From Microbacterium festucae (lineage in GTDB: Bacteria; Actinomycetota; Actinomycetes; Actinomycetales; Microbacteriaceae), in assembly GCF_025421715.1 (NCBI RefSeq), contig NZ_JAOEFC010000002.1, positions 248,001-312,000 on the forward strand: DNA of 64,000 nucleotides, written 5' to 3'. Position numbers and translations under genes: made by a program. The notes beneath the pieces are model-generated. The model did no database searches. It was given only the letters and a program-made list of their open reading frames with translations, and was not told the DNA's origin. Shown here in pieces: positions 28,046 through 36,065 of this stretch. Numbering within the stretch: the first letter of the stretch is position 1; each line of letters opens with the position of its first letter.

Positions 28046-30097
28046 TCAGTCGGCGAGGCCGCGCCGGGCCAGCAGCGGGGCGATCTCGGCATCGCGCCCG
28101 CGGAAGTCGCGGTAGGCCTCGAGCGGATCCTTCGACCCGCCCACGCCCAACAGGCGCGTGCGGAACCGGTCGCCGTTCTCGCGGGTGAGTCCGCCGTTCT
28201 CGCGGAACCACTCCACCGTGTCGGCGTCGAGCACCTCGCTCCAGATGTACGAGTAGTAGCCGGCGCTGTAGCCGCCCGAGAACACGTGGGCGAAGTACGT
28301 CGACGAGTAGCGGGTGGGAACGGCCGGGTTGTCCAGACCGATCTCGGCCAGCGCCGCGGCCTCGTAGGCGCCGACGTCGTCGATCGCGGCCGCAGCGGCC
28401 GCCGACGGCGAGTGCCACATCTGGTCGAGCCAGGCCGCGGCGAGGTACTCGCTGGTCGAGAAGCCCTGGTTGAACGCCTCCGAGGCGTGGAGGCGCTCGA
28501 CGACGTCCTGCGGCAGCGGCTCGTCGGTGTCGATGTGACGCGCGTAGGCGGCGAGGATCTCGGGCCACAGGATCCACATCTCGTTGACCTGGCTCGGGAA
28601 CTCGACGAAGTCGCGGAACACGTTGGTGCCGGCGAAGTGCGGGTAGGTGACGGTGGCGAACAGGCCGTGCAGCGCGTGGCCGAACTCGTGGAACAGCGTC
28701 GTGACCTCATCGAGGGTCAGCAGCGTCCTGCCGGAGGCGGGCTGGGGCACGTTGAGGTTGTTGACGACCACCGGGGCGGTGCCGCGCAGGTCGGACTGCA
28801 GCACGATCGAGTTCATCCACGCGCCGCCCCGCTTGGTGTCGCGCGTGTACAGGTCGAGGATGAACAGGCCCAGCGCCGAGCCGTCGGGGTTGAAGACCTC
28901 GAACACGCGCGCATCGGGGTGGTAGGCGGGCAGATCGGGCCGCTCGGTGAAGGTGATGCCGTACAGGCGGTTCGCGGCGGTGAACACGCCGTCCTGCAGC
29001 ACGCGCTCCGCCTCGAACCACGGCCGCAGCGCGGTGCGGTCGAGATCGTAGCGGGCGGCGCGCACCCGCTCGGTGTAGAACGCCCAGTCGTGCGCTTCGA
29101 GCGCGAAGCTCTCGGGTCCGGCGTCGATGATCTGCTGCAGGGCCGCCTCCTCGCGGCGCGCGTTGGCCGCAGCCGGCACCGCGAGGCGCCGCAGCAGGTC
29201 GTGCACCGCCTCGGGGGAGCCGGCGGTCTCGTCGCTGGTGATGTAGGCGGCGTGCGACGGGTAGCCCAGCAGCTCGGCGCGCTCGGCGCGCAACCGCACG
29301 ATCTCGGTGAGCACGGCCCGGTTGTCGTTGTCGTTGCCGCGCGACCCGCGCGAGCGCGAGGCCTCGAGCAGGCGCCGGCGGCTCTCGCGGTCGGTGAGGC
29401 TCGACAGGTAGGGGTGCCCGGTGAACAGCGTCAGCGTGATGACGTACGAGCCCGGCAGGCCGCGATCGTCGGCATTGCGCGCGGCGGCCGAGATCTCGCC
29501 CTCGGTGAGCCCGGCGAGCTGGTCGGCCGAGTCGAAGACGACCGCCAGGTCGTTGGTGTCGGCGAGCAGGTTCTTCTCGAAGGCCGTCGTCAGCACCGAC
29601 AGGCGCTGGTTGAGCTCGACGAGACGCTCCTTCTGGGCGGCGTCCAGGCCCGCACCGGCGTGGGTCATCTCGCGGTGGTGGCGCTGCACCAGGTAGCGCT
29701 GCTCGGCGGTGAGGTCGAGCGCGTCGAGGCGGTCGTGCACGGCGCTGATGCGGCCGTAGAGGGCGGCGTCGAGCTGGATGGCATCCTGGTGGGCCGACAT
29801 CAGCGGCGCGAGCGCCTCGTCGATCTGCTGGATCTCGGGCGTCGCGTCGGCCGACGAGACCGTGTAGAAGGTGCGCGCGACGCGGCCCAGCAGGTCGCCG
29901 GCCCGCTCCAGCGGCACGAGCGTGTTCTCGAACGTGGGCTCGTCTGCCGACGCGGTGATCGCGTCGATCTCGGCGCGGTGGGCGGCGAAGGCCTCGGTGA
30001 AGGCGGGCAGGTAGTGCGCGGGCCGGATCTCCCGGTAGTCGGGCAGACCGTACGGGAGGGTCGGGGGAGCGAGCAGGGGGTTCACGGCATCCGTCAT
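28046..30097 (-). CDS. M3 family metallopeptidase (peptidyl-dipeptidase Dcp-like)
   Basis: A 683-residue zinc peptidase. The HEFGH motif (about residues 470-474) has its third ligand in the following EFPSQVNE. The C-terminal segment YSSTYFAHVFSGGYSAGYYSYIWSEVLDAD is characteristic of Dcp/OpdA enzymes. No signal peptide is seen, so it is probably cytoplasmic and trims short peptides. The ATG at 30097 gives the family N-terminus (NPLLAPPTLPYGLPDY); an ATG at 30115 is possible and has GGAG ten bases before it. The promoter overlaps one operator of the divergent regulator. Confidence 0.93.
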   Translation of the reverse strand: MTDAVNPLLAPPTLPYGLPDYREIRPAHYLPAFTEAFAAHRAEIDAITASADEPTFENTLVPLERAGDLLGRVARTFYTVSSADATPEIQQIDEALAPLMSAHQDAIQLDAALYGRISAVHDRLDALDLTAEQRYLVQRHHREMTHAGAGLDAAQKERLVELNQRLSVLTTAFEKNLLADTNDLAVVFDSADQLAGLTEGEISAAARNADDRGLPGSYVITLTLFTGHPYLSSLTDRESRRRLLEASRSRGSRGNDNDNRAVLTEIVRLRAERAELLGYPSHAAYITSDETAGSPEAVHDLLRRLAVPAAANARREEAALQQIIDAGPESFALEAHDWAFYTERVRAARYDLDRTALRPWFEAERVLQDGVFTAANRLYGITFTERPDLPAYHPDARVFEVFNPDGSALGLFILDLYTRDTKRGGAWMNSIVLQSDLRGTAPVVVNNLNVPQPASGRTLLTLDEVTTLFHEFGHALHGLFATVTYPHFAGTNVFRDFVEFPSQVNEMWILWPEILAAYARHIDTDEPLPQDVVERLHASEAFNQGFSTSEYLAAAWLDQMWHSPSAAAAAAIDDVGAYEAAALAEIGLDNPAVPTRYSSTYFAHVFSGGYSAGYYSYIWSEVLDADTVEWFRENGGLTRENGDRFRTRLLGVGGSKDPLEAYRDFRGRDAEIAPLLARRGLAD

Positions 30098-30134
30098 CCC
30101 CCCCAGCGTATTCATCGATCGCGAGCTCCGGGCC

Positions 30135-30183
30135 ATTATGCAAAGAAATGCTTGCATCCATCTGTTTGCAAAGCTATCTTTGC
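30135..30183. promoter_or_regulatory. Shared operator-promoter region for the HTH-MFS and peptidase genes
   Basis: A perfect palindrome TGCAAAG-4-CTTTGCA lies at 30167-30184, and a weaker copy GCAAAG-4-GCTTGC at 30140-30155, with centres 28 bp apart. The rightward promoter has -35 TTGCAT (30152-30157), a 17-bp spacer and -10 TATCTT (30175-30180), seven bases before the ATG at 30188. The leftward -10 CATAAT (30140-30135) for the peptidase touches the first site. The palindromes cover the -35 and -10 elements, as expected of a repressor site; binding by the adjacent regulator is inference. Confidence 0.7.
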
Positions 30184-30187
30184 ATGC

Positions 30188-30793
30188 ATGAGCGACGAGA
30201 AGGATGCCGGGACACCGACCACCGCACCGGTGCGCACCCTCGACCAGGGGGCGCTGAAGGCGCTCGCGCATCCGCTGCGCGTGCAGATCTACGACATCCT
30301 GTCGCAGCAGGGCGCGCAGACCGCCTCGAGCCTGGCCGAACTGACGGGGGAGTCGTCGGGGTCGACGAGCTATCACCTGCGGGCCCTGGCCAAGCACGAC
30401 CTCATCCGCGAGGTCGAGGGGCGCGGCTCGGCACGTGAGCGGTGGTGGGAGCGCCCGCGGGGCGGGGTGTCGTTCACCAACCCCGATGCGCTCAAGACCC
30501 CGTCCGGGCGGGCCGCCTCGCAGGTGGTCATGACCGAGTTCCTCGGCCGGCGCCACCAGCAGCTCATGCGCTACATCACCCAGAGCATGAACGCCCCGGC
30601 GCTGCCGTCCGAGGACGAGGCGCTCATCTCGACCTCGACGGTGCCGCTGACCCCCGCGCAGTCCGCCGAACTCATCCGCCGGCTGCAGGCCGTGGTCGAC
30701 GAGTTCTCCGACGCCTACCGCGGACAGGAGTCCCCGGATGCGCGCCTGTTCAACATCCGAGCCGATGTGTTCCCGCTTCCGGACGAAGCCTGA
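30188..30793 (+). CDS. Winged-helix (ArsR-like HTH_20) transcriptional regulator
   Basis: A 201-residue protein with an N-terminal winged helix at about residues 20-90 ([51 protein letters not shown]), the pattern of ArsR/HTH_20 regulators often paired with MFS exporters. The C-terminal half is helical and may dimerise or bind ligand; no metal cysteines are seen. It is 19 bp upstream of the MFS gene and overlooks two palindromic sites, so autorepression with control of the transporter is likely. The transcript appears leaderless. Confidence 0.88.
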   Translation: MSDEKDAGTPTTAPVRTLDQGALKALAHPLRVQIYDILSQQGAQTASSLAELTGESSGSTSYHLRALAKHDLIREVEGRGSARERWWERPRGGVSFTNPDALKTPSGRAASQVVMTEFLGRRHQQLMRYITQSMNAPALPSEDEALISTSTVPLTPAQSAELIRRLQAVVDEFSDAYRGQESPDARLFNIRADVFPLPDEA

Positions 30794-30812
30794 GCCGAGG
30801 AAGGCCACCACC

Positions 30813-32192
30813 ATGTTCGTCGACGCCTCCACCGACACCTCCCGCGACGACGCCGACGCGTCCGCGGCACCCTCCCGCGGCCTCGGCCGCGACTTCGGCA
30901 AGCTGTGGACCGCCTCGGCGTTCAGCAACCTCGCCGACGGCATCGGGCGCACCGCCGTGCCGCTGGCGGCGACGACGCTGACCTCCGACCCGCTGGCCAT
31001 CGCCGCGCTGGGCGCCCTCGCCTTCGTGCCCTGGCTGCTGTTCGGTCTGCCCGCCGGCATGATCGTCGACCGCTTCGACCGCCGCATCGTCATGGCGGTG
31101 GCCAACACCCTGCGCGCCGGCGTCGCGCTGTGGCTGGCCATCCTCGCCGTGGGCGGCGGCCTGACGATGCCGGCCCTGCTCATCGGCACCCTCATCTTCG
31201 GGCTCGGCGAGACGCTGTTCGACAACGCCACCATCGCGATCGTGCCGACCGTCGTGCGCCGCGATCAGCTCGACCGCGCGAACGGCTGGATGCAGGCCGC
31301 CCAGATCACGATCGACAACTTCGTGGCCAGCCCCATCGCCGGTGTGCTGTTCGCGCTCTCGCTGGCGCTGCCGCTGTGGACCGGCGCCGTCGGCTACCTC
31401 GCGCCCATCGTGCTGGCCCTGCTGCTGCCGCTGTCGGCAGCGCACGCGCTGCGCCGCACGCCCGAGCCCGCCGCGACCCCCGCGGCCACAGCGACCGCCG
31501 CGGCCGCCCCGCCCGATGTGGCGCCCGGCGTGGTCTCCGAACCGGTCGCCGCGCCGGCGCCGGCGGAGGCGGTGCCGTCCCGTGCCACGCTGCGCGACGC
31601 GCTCGGGTTCCTCGTGCGCCACCGCTACCTGCGGGCGATGGTGCTGTTCACCTCGATCATCGGCTCGTGCCTGTCGTTCGCGCAGGCGCCCATCGTGCTG
31701 TTCTTCCTCGACACCATGGCCGTCCCCGCCTACGGCATCGGCTTCGTCACCGCCGGCATCGGGGTCGGCGCGCTCGTGGGCTCGCTGGTGGCCGCCCGTC
31801 TGGTGGCGCGCCTCGGCCGGGGCCCCGTGATGTTCTCGGCGACGCTGCTCAGCGGCGCGATGCTGCTGGCCACCGGTCTCGCCCCCGAGGTGTGGTCGGC
31901 GGTCACCGCCTTCGCGATCAGCGCGTTCGCCGTGGCGATCTGGAACGTGCCGTGGGGGAGCCTGCGCCAGCAGATCGTCCCGCCCGAGCTGTTCGGCCGG
32001 GTGCTCGGCGTCATCCGCACCCTCACCTGGGGCATGTTCCCGCTGGCCACGATGCTGGGCGGCTGGGTCGCACGCTACGACCTGCGCGCCCCGCTGGTGA
32101 TCGGGGGCGCCGTCGCGGTGGTCACGACCCTCGTCGCGGTGCGCCTGCTCATCGTCGGCACCCGCCAGGCCCACGCCGACGCGGTCGTCTGA
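30813..32192 (+). CDS. MFS transporter, drug-efflux type
   Basis: A 459-residue membrane protein with 10-12 predicted helices. It carries motif A-like [13 protein letters not shown] after the second helix and a matching [11 protein letters not shown] in the second half, separated by an Ala/Pro-rich central loop (about residues 215-255). It resembles the enterobactin-exporter/MFS_3 group. The substrate is unknown. AGGAAGG precedes the ATG at 30813. It is co-transcribed with the HTH regulator. Confidence 0.9.
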   Translation: MFVDASTDTSRDDADASAAPSRGLGRDFGKLWTASAFSNLADGIGRTAVPLAATTLTSDPLAIAALGALAFVPWLLFGLPAGMIVDRFDRRIVMAVANTLRAGVALWLAILAVGGGLTMPALLIGTLIFGLGETLFDNATIAIVPTVVRRDQLDRANGWMQAAQITIDNFVASPIAGVLFALSLALPLWTGAVGYLAPIVLALLLPLSAAHALRRTPEPAATPAATATAAAAPPDVAPGVVSEPVAAPAPAEAVPSRATLRDALGFLVRHRYLRAMVLFTSIIGSCLSFAQAPIVLFFLDTMAVPAYGIGFVTAGIGVGALVGSLVAARLVARLGRGPVMFSATLLSGAMLLATGLAPEVWSAVTAFAISAFAVAIWNVPWGSLRQQIVPPELFGRVLGVIRTLTWGMFPLATMLGGWVARYDLRAPLVIGGAVAVVTTLVAVRLLIVGTRQAHADAVV

Positions 32193-32199
32193 CGGCGCC

Positions 32200-32241
32200 G
32201 TTCACCCGGCGGCCGGCGCGCGGCGCGGCCGCCGGGTGAAC
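32200..32241. terminator. Bidirectional terminator, 15-bp perfect stem
   Basis: GTTCACCCGGCGGCC and GGCCGCCGGGTGAAC are perfectly complementary around a 12-base loop. They lie between the convergent MFS gene and the valS operon, eight bases after the MFS stop. Confidence 0.8.
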
Positions 32242-32247
32242 GCGTGC

Positions 32248-32484
32248 TCAGGACAGGGGGTCGTCGGCGTGCCCCACGATGACGTCGCCGGATGCCGTCA
32301 GCGACACGGTCACGCCGGTGTCGAGCTCGGCGATCGGTCGCCCCTCGAGGAAGGTGAGCGTCCAGCTGGGCCGGGGCGACTCGCCGGGCAGCAGCGCCTC
32401 GACGGCGGCCAGCTGCGCGTGGAGCGCGGCGGGCACCGCCGCCGGGGGCACCGTGCCGGCGGTCCACCGCGTACCCAGACGCAT
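32248..32484 (-). CDS. Small conserved protein coupled to valS
   Basis: A 78-residue protein beginning MRLGTRWTAGTVPPAAVPAA and containing WTLTFLEGRPIAELDTGVTVSLTASGDV, which reads as a small beta-rich domain. Its ATG overlaps the valS TGA by one base, and AGGAGG in the last valS codons provides a ribosome site, so it is a real translated gene. Function unknown; no motif recognised. The 3' end is close to the bidirectional terminator. Confidence 0.75.
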   Translation of the reverse strand: MRLGTRWTAGTVPPAAVPAALHAQLAAVEALLPGESPRPSWTLTFLEGRPIAELDTGVTVSLTASGDVIVGHADDPLS

Positions 32485-35060
32485 CACGCCTCCTGCGGGG
32501 CCAGCACGATGCCGGTCACCGCGAGCTGGTCGGCGACCTCGTAGGTCACCTCGGCGATGCGTCCGACGGCCTTGAGGTCGCCCTCGGCGGCGCGCAGGGC
32601 GTCGAGCGCGGCGGCCGGACCTGCCAGCACGATGCGCTCGACGGGCGTCTTCTGCGAGGCCTTGGCCTCGGTCTTGGCGCGGCGGATGCCGATGAGCGCC
32701 TCGCCCACCCGGGCGAGCACCGCCGGGTCGCCCTCGATGCCCAGGGGCTCGGGCCACGGCGCGGTGTGCACCGAGCCCTCCTCGAACCACGACCACGACT
32801 CCTCGGCGGCGAAGGCCAGCACCGGGGCCAGCAGTCGCAGCAGCGTCGACAGGGCCAGGCGCAGCGCGAGGGCGGCCGAGGCCTGTCCCGCGTCGGTCTG
32901 GTTGTAGGCGCGCTCCTTGACCAGCTCGAGGTAGTCGTCGCAGAACGTCCAGAAGAACGCCTCGGTCACCTCCAGCGCGCGGGCGTGGTCGTAGGCCTCG
33001 AAGGCGCGGGTGGCGTCGCGCACCACCTGGTCGAGCGTCGCGAGCATCGCGGCGTCGAGCGCGTGGGTGATCCGTGCGCCCTCGGGCACCGGGAACGACA
33101 GCACGAACTTCGCGGCGTTGAGCACCTTGATCGCGAGCCGGCGGCCGATCTTCACCTGCGTCGGGTTCTGCGGGTCGAAGGCCGCGTCGGCGCCCAGGCG
33201 GCTGGAGGCCGCCCAGTAGCGCACCGCGTCGGTGCCGTGCTGGTCGAGGATGTCGGCGGGGGTGACGACGTTGCCCTTCGACTTGGACATCTTCTTGCGG
33301 TCGGGGTCGACGATGAAGCCCGAGATGGCGGCATCCGACCACGGTGCCCGGTCGTCTTCGAGTGCGGAGCGCAGCATCGTGGAGAACAGCCAGGTGCGGA
33401 TGATGTCCTGACCCTGCGGACGCACGTCGAACGGGGCGACGAGCTCCCACAGCTGCGGGTCGCGCTCCCAGCCGCCGGCCAGCTGCGGCGTCAGGGACGA
33501 GGTCGCCCAGGTGTCGAAGATGTCGCGCTCCGCGTCGAAGCCGCCCGGCACCCCGCGCTGGTCGGCGGTGTAGCCGGCCGGCACATCGGTGGTCGGGTCG
33601 ATCGGCAGCAGCGCGGTGTCGGGCACGATGACGCGGTCGTAGTCGCGGTCGCCGTTCTCGTCGAGGCCGTACCAGACCGGGATCGGCACGCCGAAGAAGC
33701 GCTGACGCGAGACGAGCCAGTCGCCGGTGAGGCCGTTGGTCCAGTTCTCGTAGCGCACCCGCATGAAGTCGGGGTGCCAGTCCATGCCCTTGCCGAGTGC
33801 GATGAGCTTGTCGCGCAGGGCGCCGTCGCGGGCGCCGTTGCGCAGGTACCACTGCCGGGTGGAGACGATCTCCAGCGGCCGGTCGCCCTTCTCGTAGAAC
33901 TTCACCGGGTGGGAGAAGGGCTTGGAGACCTCGAGCAGCTCGCCCGACTCCTGCAGCAGCTCCACGACGCGCTTCTTGGCGCTGAAGACGGTCTTGCCGG
34001 CCAGCTCCGCGTAGGCGGCGCGGGCGGCGTCGGTGGTGAGCACGTCGGGGGCGTCGGGCAGCACGCGGCCGTCGGCACCGAGGATCGTGCGGTTGGGAAG
34101 GTCGAGCTCACGCCACCACACGATGTCGGTGACGTCGCCGAAGGTGCAGACCATCGCGATGCCCGAGCCCTTGTCCTTCTGGGCGAGGGGGTGGGCCAGC
34201 ACCGGCACCTCCACGTCGAACAGGGGAGTGCGCACCGTCTGCCCGAAGTAGGGCTGGTAGCGCTCGTCGTCGGGGTTGGCCACGAGCGCCACGCACGCCG
34301 CGAGCAGCTCGGGGCGCGTGGTCTCGATGAGGATGTCGCCCGAGCCGTCGCTCTTGTGGAACGCGATGCGGTGGTACGAGGCCTGCTGGTCGCGGTCTTC
34401 GAGCTCGGCCTGCGCGATGGCGGAGCGGAAATCGATGTCCCACAGGGTCGGCGCGAGCGCCTGGTAGGCCTCGCCGCGCTGCAGGTTGCGCAGGAACGCG
34501 AGCTGGCTGATGCGGATGGTGTCATCCGAGATGGTGCGGTAGGTCTGCGTCCAGTCCACCGACAGCGCGAGCTGGCGGAACAGGTTCTCGAAGGTCTTCT
34601 CGTCTTCGAGCGTGAGCTTCTCGCACAGCTCGATGAAGTTGCGGCGGCTGATGGGCACCTGATCGGCCGGCTTCAGGCTCTTCGCGTCGCCCTGGAACGG
34701 CGGCACGAAGTCGGCGTCGTAGGTGAGCGAGGTGTCGCAGCGCACGCCGTAGTAGTTCTGCACGCGGCGCTCGGTGGGCAGGCCGTTGTCGTCCCAGCCC
34801 ATCGGGTAGAACACGGTCTTGCCGCGCATCCGCTCGAAGCGGGCCTTCACGTCGGTATGCGTGTAGCTGAACACGTGACCGATGTGCAGCGAGCCCGACG
34901 CGGTGGGCGGGGGCGTGTCGACCGAGAACACTCCGCCGCGGCCGCGGCGGGCGGCGGCGTCGCGGTCGAACAGGTAGGTGCCCTGCGCCGACCAGGCGGC
35001 ATCCCACTTCTGCTCGAGGCCTTCCAGGGCGGGCTTGTCGGGAATCTGCGCGTTCGACAT
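32484..35060 (-). CDS. valS: Valyl-tRNA synthetase
   Basis: An 858-residue class I enzyme with the HIGH motif in GSLHIGHVFSYTHTD, MGWDDNGLPTERRVQ, the CP1 editing domain, [11 protein letters not shown] (KMSKS loop) and the anticodon-binding helical region. It begins at the ATG with GAGGAGAG six bases upstream; an in-frame ATG at 35123 would add 21 residues of leader sequence. A -10 box TAGACT (leftward, 35128-35123) predicts a leader of about 55 nt with no T-box. Confidence 0.96.
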   Translation of the reverse strand: MSNAQIPDKPALEGLEQKWDAAWSAQGTYLFDRDAAARRGRGGVFSVDTPPPTASGSLHIGHVFSYTHTDVKARFERMRGKTVFYPMGWDDNGLPTERRVQNYYGVRCDTSLTYDADFVPPFQGDAKSLKPADQVPISRRNFIELCEKLTLEDEKTFENLFRQLALSVDWTQTYRTISDDTIRISQLAFLRNLQRGEAYQALAPTLWDIDFRSAIAQAELEDRDQQASYHRIAFHKSDGSGDILIETTRPELLAACVALVANPDDERYQPYFGQTVRTPLFDVEVPVLAHPLAQKDKGSGIAMVCTFGDVTDIVWWRELDLPNRTILGADGRVLPDAPDVLTTDAARAAYAELAGKTVFSAKKRVVELLQESGELLEVSKPFSHPVKFYEKGDRPLEIVSTRQWYLRNGARDGALRDKLIALGKGMDWHPDFMRVRYENWTNGLTGDWLVSRQRFFGVPIPVWYGLDENGDRDYDRVIVPDTALLPIDPTTDVPAGYTADQRGVPGGFDAERDIFDTWATSSLTPQLAGGWERDPQLWELVAPFDVRPQGQDIIRTWLFSTMLRSALEDDRAPWSDAAISGFIVDPDRKKMSKSKGNVVTPADILDQHGTDAVRYWAASSRLGADAAFDPQNPTQVKIGRRLAIKVLNAAKFVLSFPVPEGARITHALDAAMLATLDQVVRDATRAFEAYDHARALEVTEAFFWTFCDDYLELVKERAYNQTDAGQASAALALRLALSTLLRLLAPVLAFAAEESWSWFEEGSVHTAPWPEPLGIEGDPAVLARVGEALIGIRRAKTEAKASQKTPVERIVLAGPAAALDALRAAEGDLKAVGRIAEVTYEVADQLAVTGIVLAPQEA

Positions 35061-35181
35061 GGGTCTCTCCTCGAGCGGATATGTGCGGCACTGTGTGAGC
35101 GTGCCTGAGTGTGGGTGCGGCAAGTCTACCGGGGGTCACCCGCCGGCGCCCCGTGTCGGGAGGGGCCCCGCGGCGGCGGGA

Positions 35182-35838
35182 TCAGCGCACGCGGATGCCG
35201 AGGGCGGCGGCCAGCGCCTCGGCGTGCTGCGCGACCTGGTGCGCGTCGAGGGTCGCGTCGCGCAGCCCCCGCGGATCGGTGAACGACAGGGCGTCCAGTC
35301 CCCGCAGGTCGACGTCGACCGCGCGCAGCTCGCGGGTGTCGACCTCGTCGACGCGCGTGCGCTCGAAGCGCACCCGGGTGAGCCGGGCGTCGGGCGCATC
35401 GAGGGTGCCGATCTCGCAGTCGACGACGTGCAGGTCGTTCACTCGCGCCGAGGCGAGGGAGAGGTAGTCGATGCGCAGGCCCCGCAGCACCACGCCGTCC
35501 CATTCGGCGCGCAGGCCGTCGATGCTGCCGATGCGGCCGCCCGAGACCACGGTGTCACGCCAACTGCCCTCGCGGGCGACCACCTCGACGGCGCGCATCT
35601 CGCCCACCTCCACGTCGACCAGCGCGGCCCCGGTGAGGTCGAGCCGGTCGACGGATGCCGTCACGATGCGCGCCTCGACGATGCGGGCGTGGGCGGCGTC
35701 GACGTCGCCGGTCAGTCCGGTGAGCCGCACGGCCTGCAGGTCGGTGCGCGCGGTGAGCGCGTCGAGGTCCTGCAGGACGTCGGGAAGGTCGGGCTCGACG
35801 GGGCGGGGCGGACGGGGAGCGGAGCCGGGTCGTGCCAT
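35182..35838 (-). CDS. Pentapeptide repeat protein
   Basis: A 218-residue protein made largely of five-residue steps with hydrophobic residues at the centre ([61 protein letters not shown]), the signature of a right-handed quadrilateral beta-helix. Such proteins can mimic DNA and protect gyrase, but many have unknown roles. The N-terminus is Pro-rich. The ATG at 35838 is seven bases from a -10 box TAGGCT (leftward, 35851-35846). It is divergent to ileS with back-to-back promoters. Confidence 0.85.
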   Translation of the reverse strand: MARPGSAPRPPRPVEPDLPDVLQDLDALTARTDLQAVRLTGLTGDVDAAHARIVEARIVTASVDRLDLTGAALVDVEVGEMRAVEVVAREGSWRDTVVSGGRIGSIDGLRAEWDGVVLRGLRIDYLSLASARVNDLHVVDCEIGTLDAPDARLTRVRFERTRVDEVDTRELRAVDVDLRGLDALSFTDPRGLRDATLDAHQVAQHAEALAAALGIRVR

Positions 35839-35845
35839 ACCGGTC

Positions 35846-35866
35846 AGCCTACGGGCCCGGTATGAT
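35846..35866. promoter_or_regulatory. Back-to-back -10 boxes of divergent promoters
   Basis: A leftward -10 TAGGCT (35851-35846) serves the pentapeptide gene and a rightward -10 TATGAT (35861-35866) serves the ileS leader. Only nine bases separate them, so each polymerase footprint would cover the other promoter. Confidence 0.6.
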
Positions 35867-35872
35867 GGGCTT

Positions 35873-36062
35873 TCCAGCGTCGATCCGGCCATCACCGGGG
35901 AGCTCTCGGAAGAACGGGGCCTCGGCCCTCACTAGAACCGAGCGGGGCAGGCCCGTCACAGCCGCAGGAGAGTGGCCCGGGTGCGACACCGTGCACGGGC
36001 AAGCGGGGTGGTACCGCGGTCGACAGATCGTCCTCGCAGGAAGCATCGCAACCTGCTGGAGT
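35873..36062 (+). promoter_or_regulatory. ileS T-box riboswitch (translational, ultrashort stem I)
   Basis: The leader carries the T-box core GGGGTGGTACCGCGG (36005-36019), which pairs with the tRNA acceptor end. An ultrashort stem I (CCGG-6-CCGG at 35885-35898) displays the Ile specifier ATC at 35891-35893 in its loop. AGAACCGAGCGGGG and CCCGTCACAGCC between them match actinobacterial ileS T-boxes. There is no terminator; GTCCT-CGCAGG (36030-36040) can pair with CCTGC-T-GGAG (36052-36061), hiding the Shine-Dalgarno. Uncharged tRNA-Ile would free it. This is the known translational mode; the exact helix is inferred. Confidence 0.93.
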
Positions 36063-36065
36063 GAC

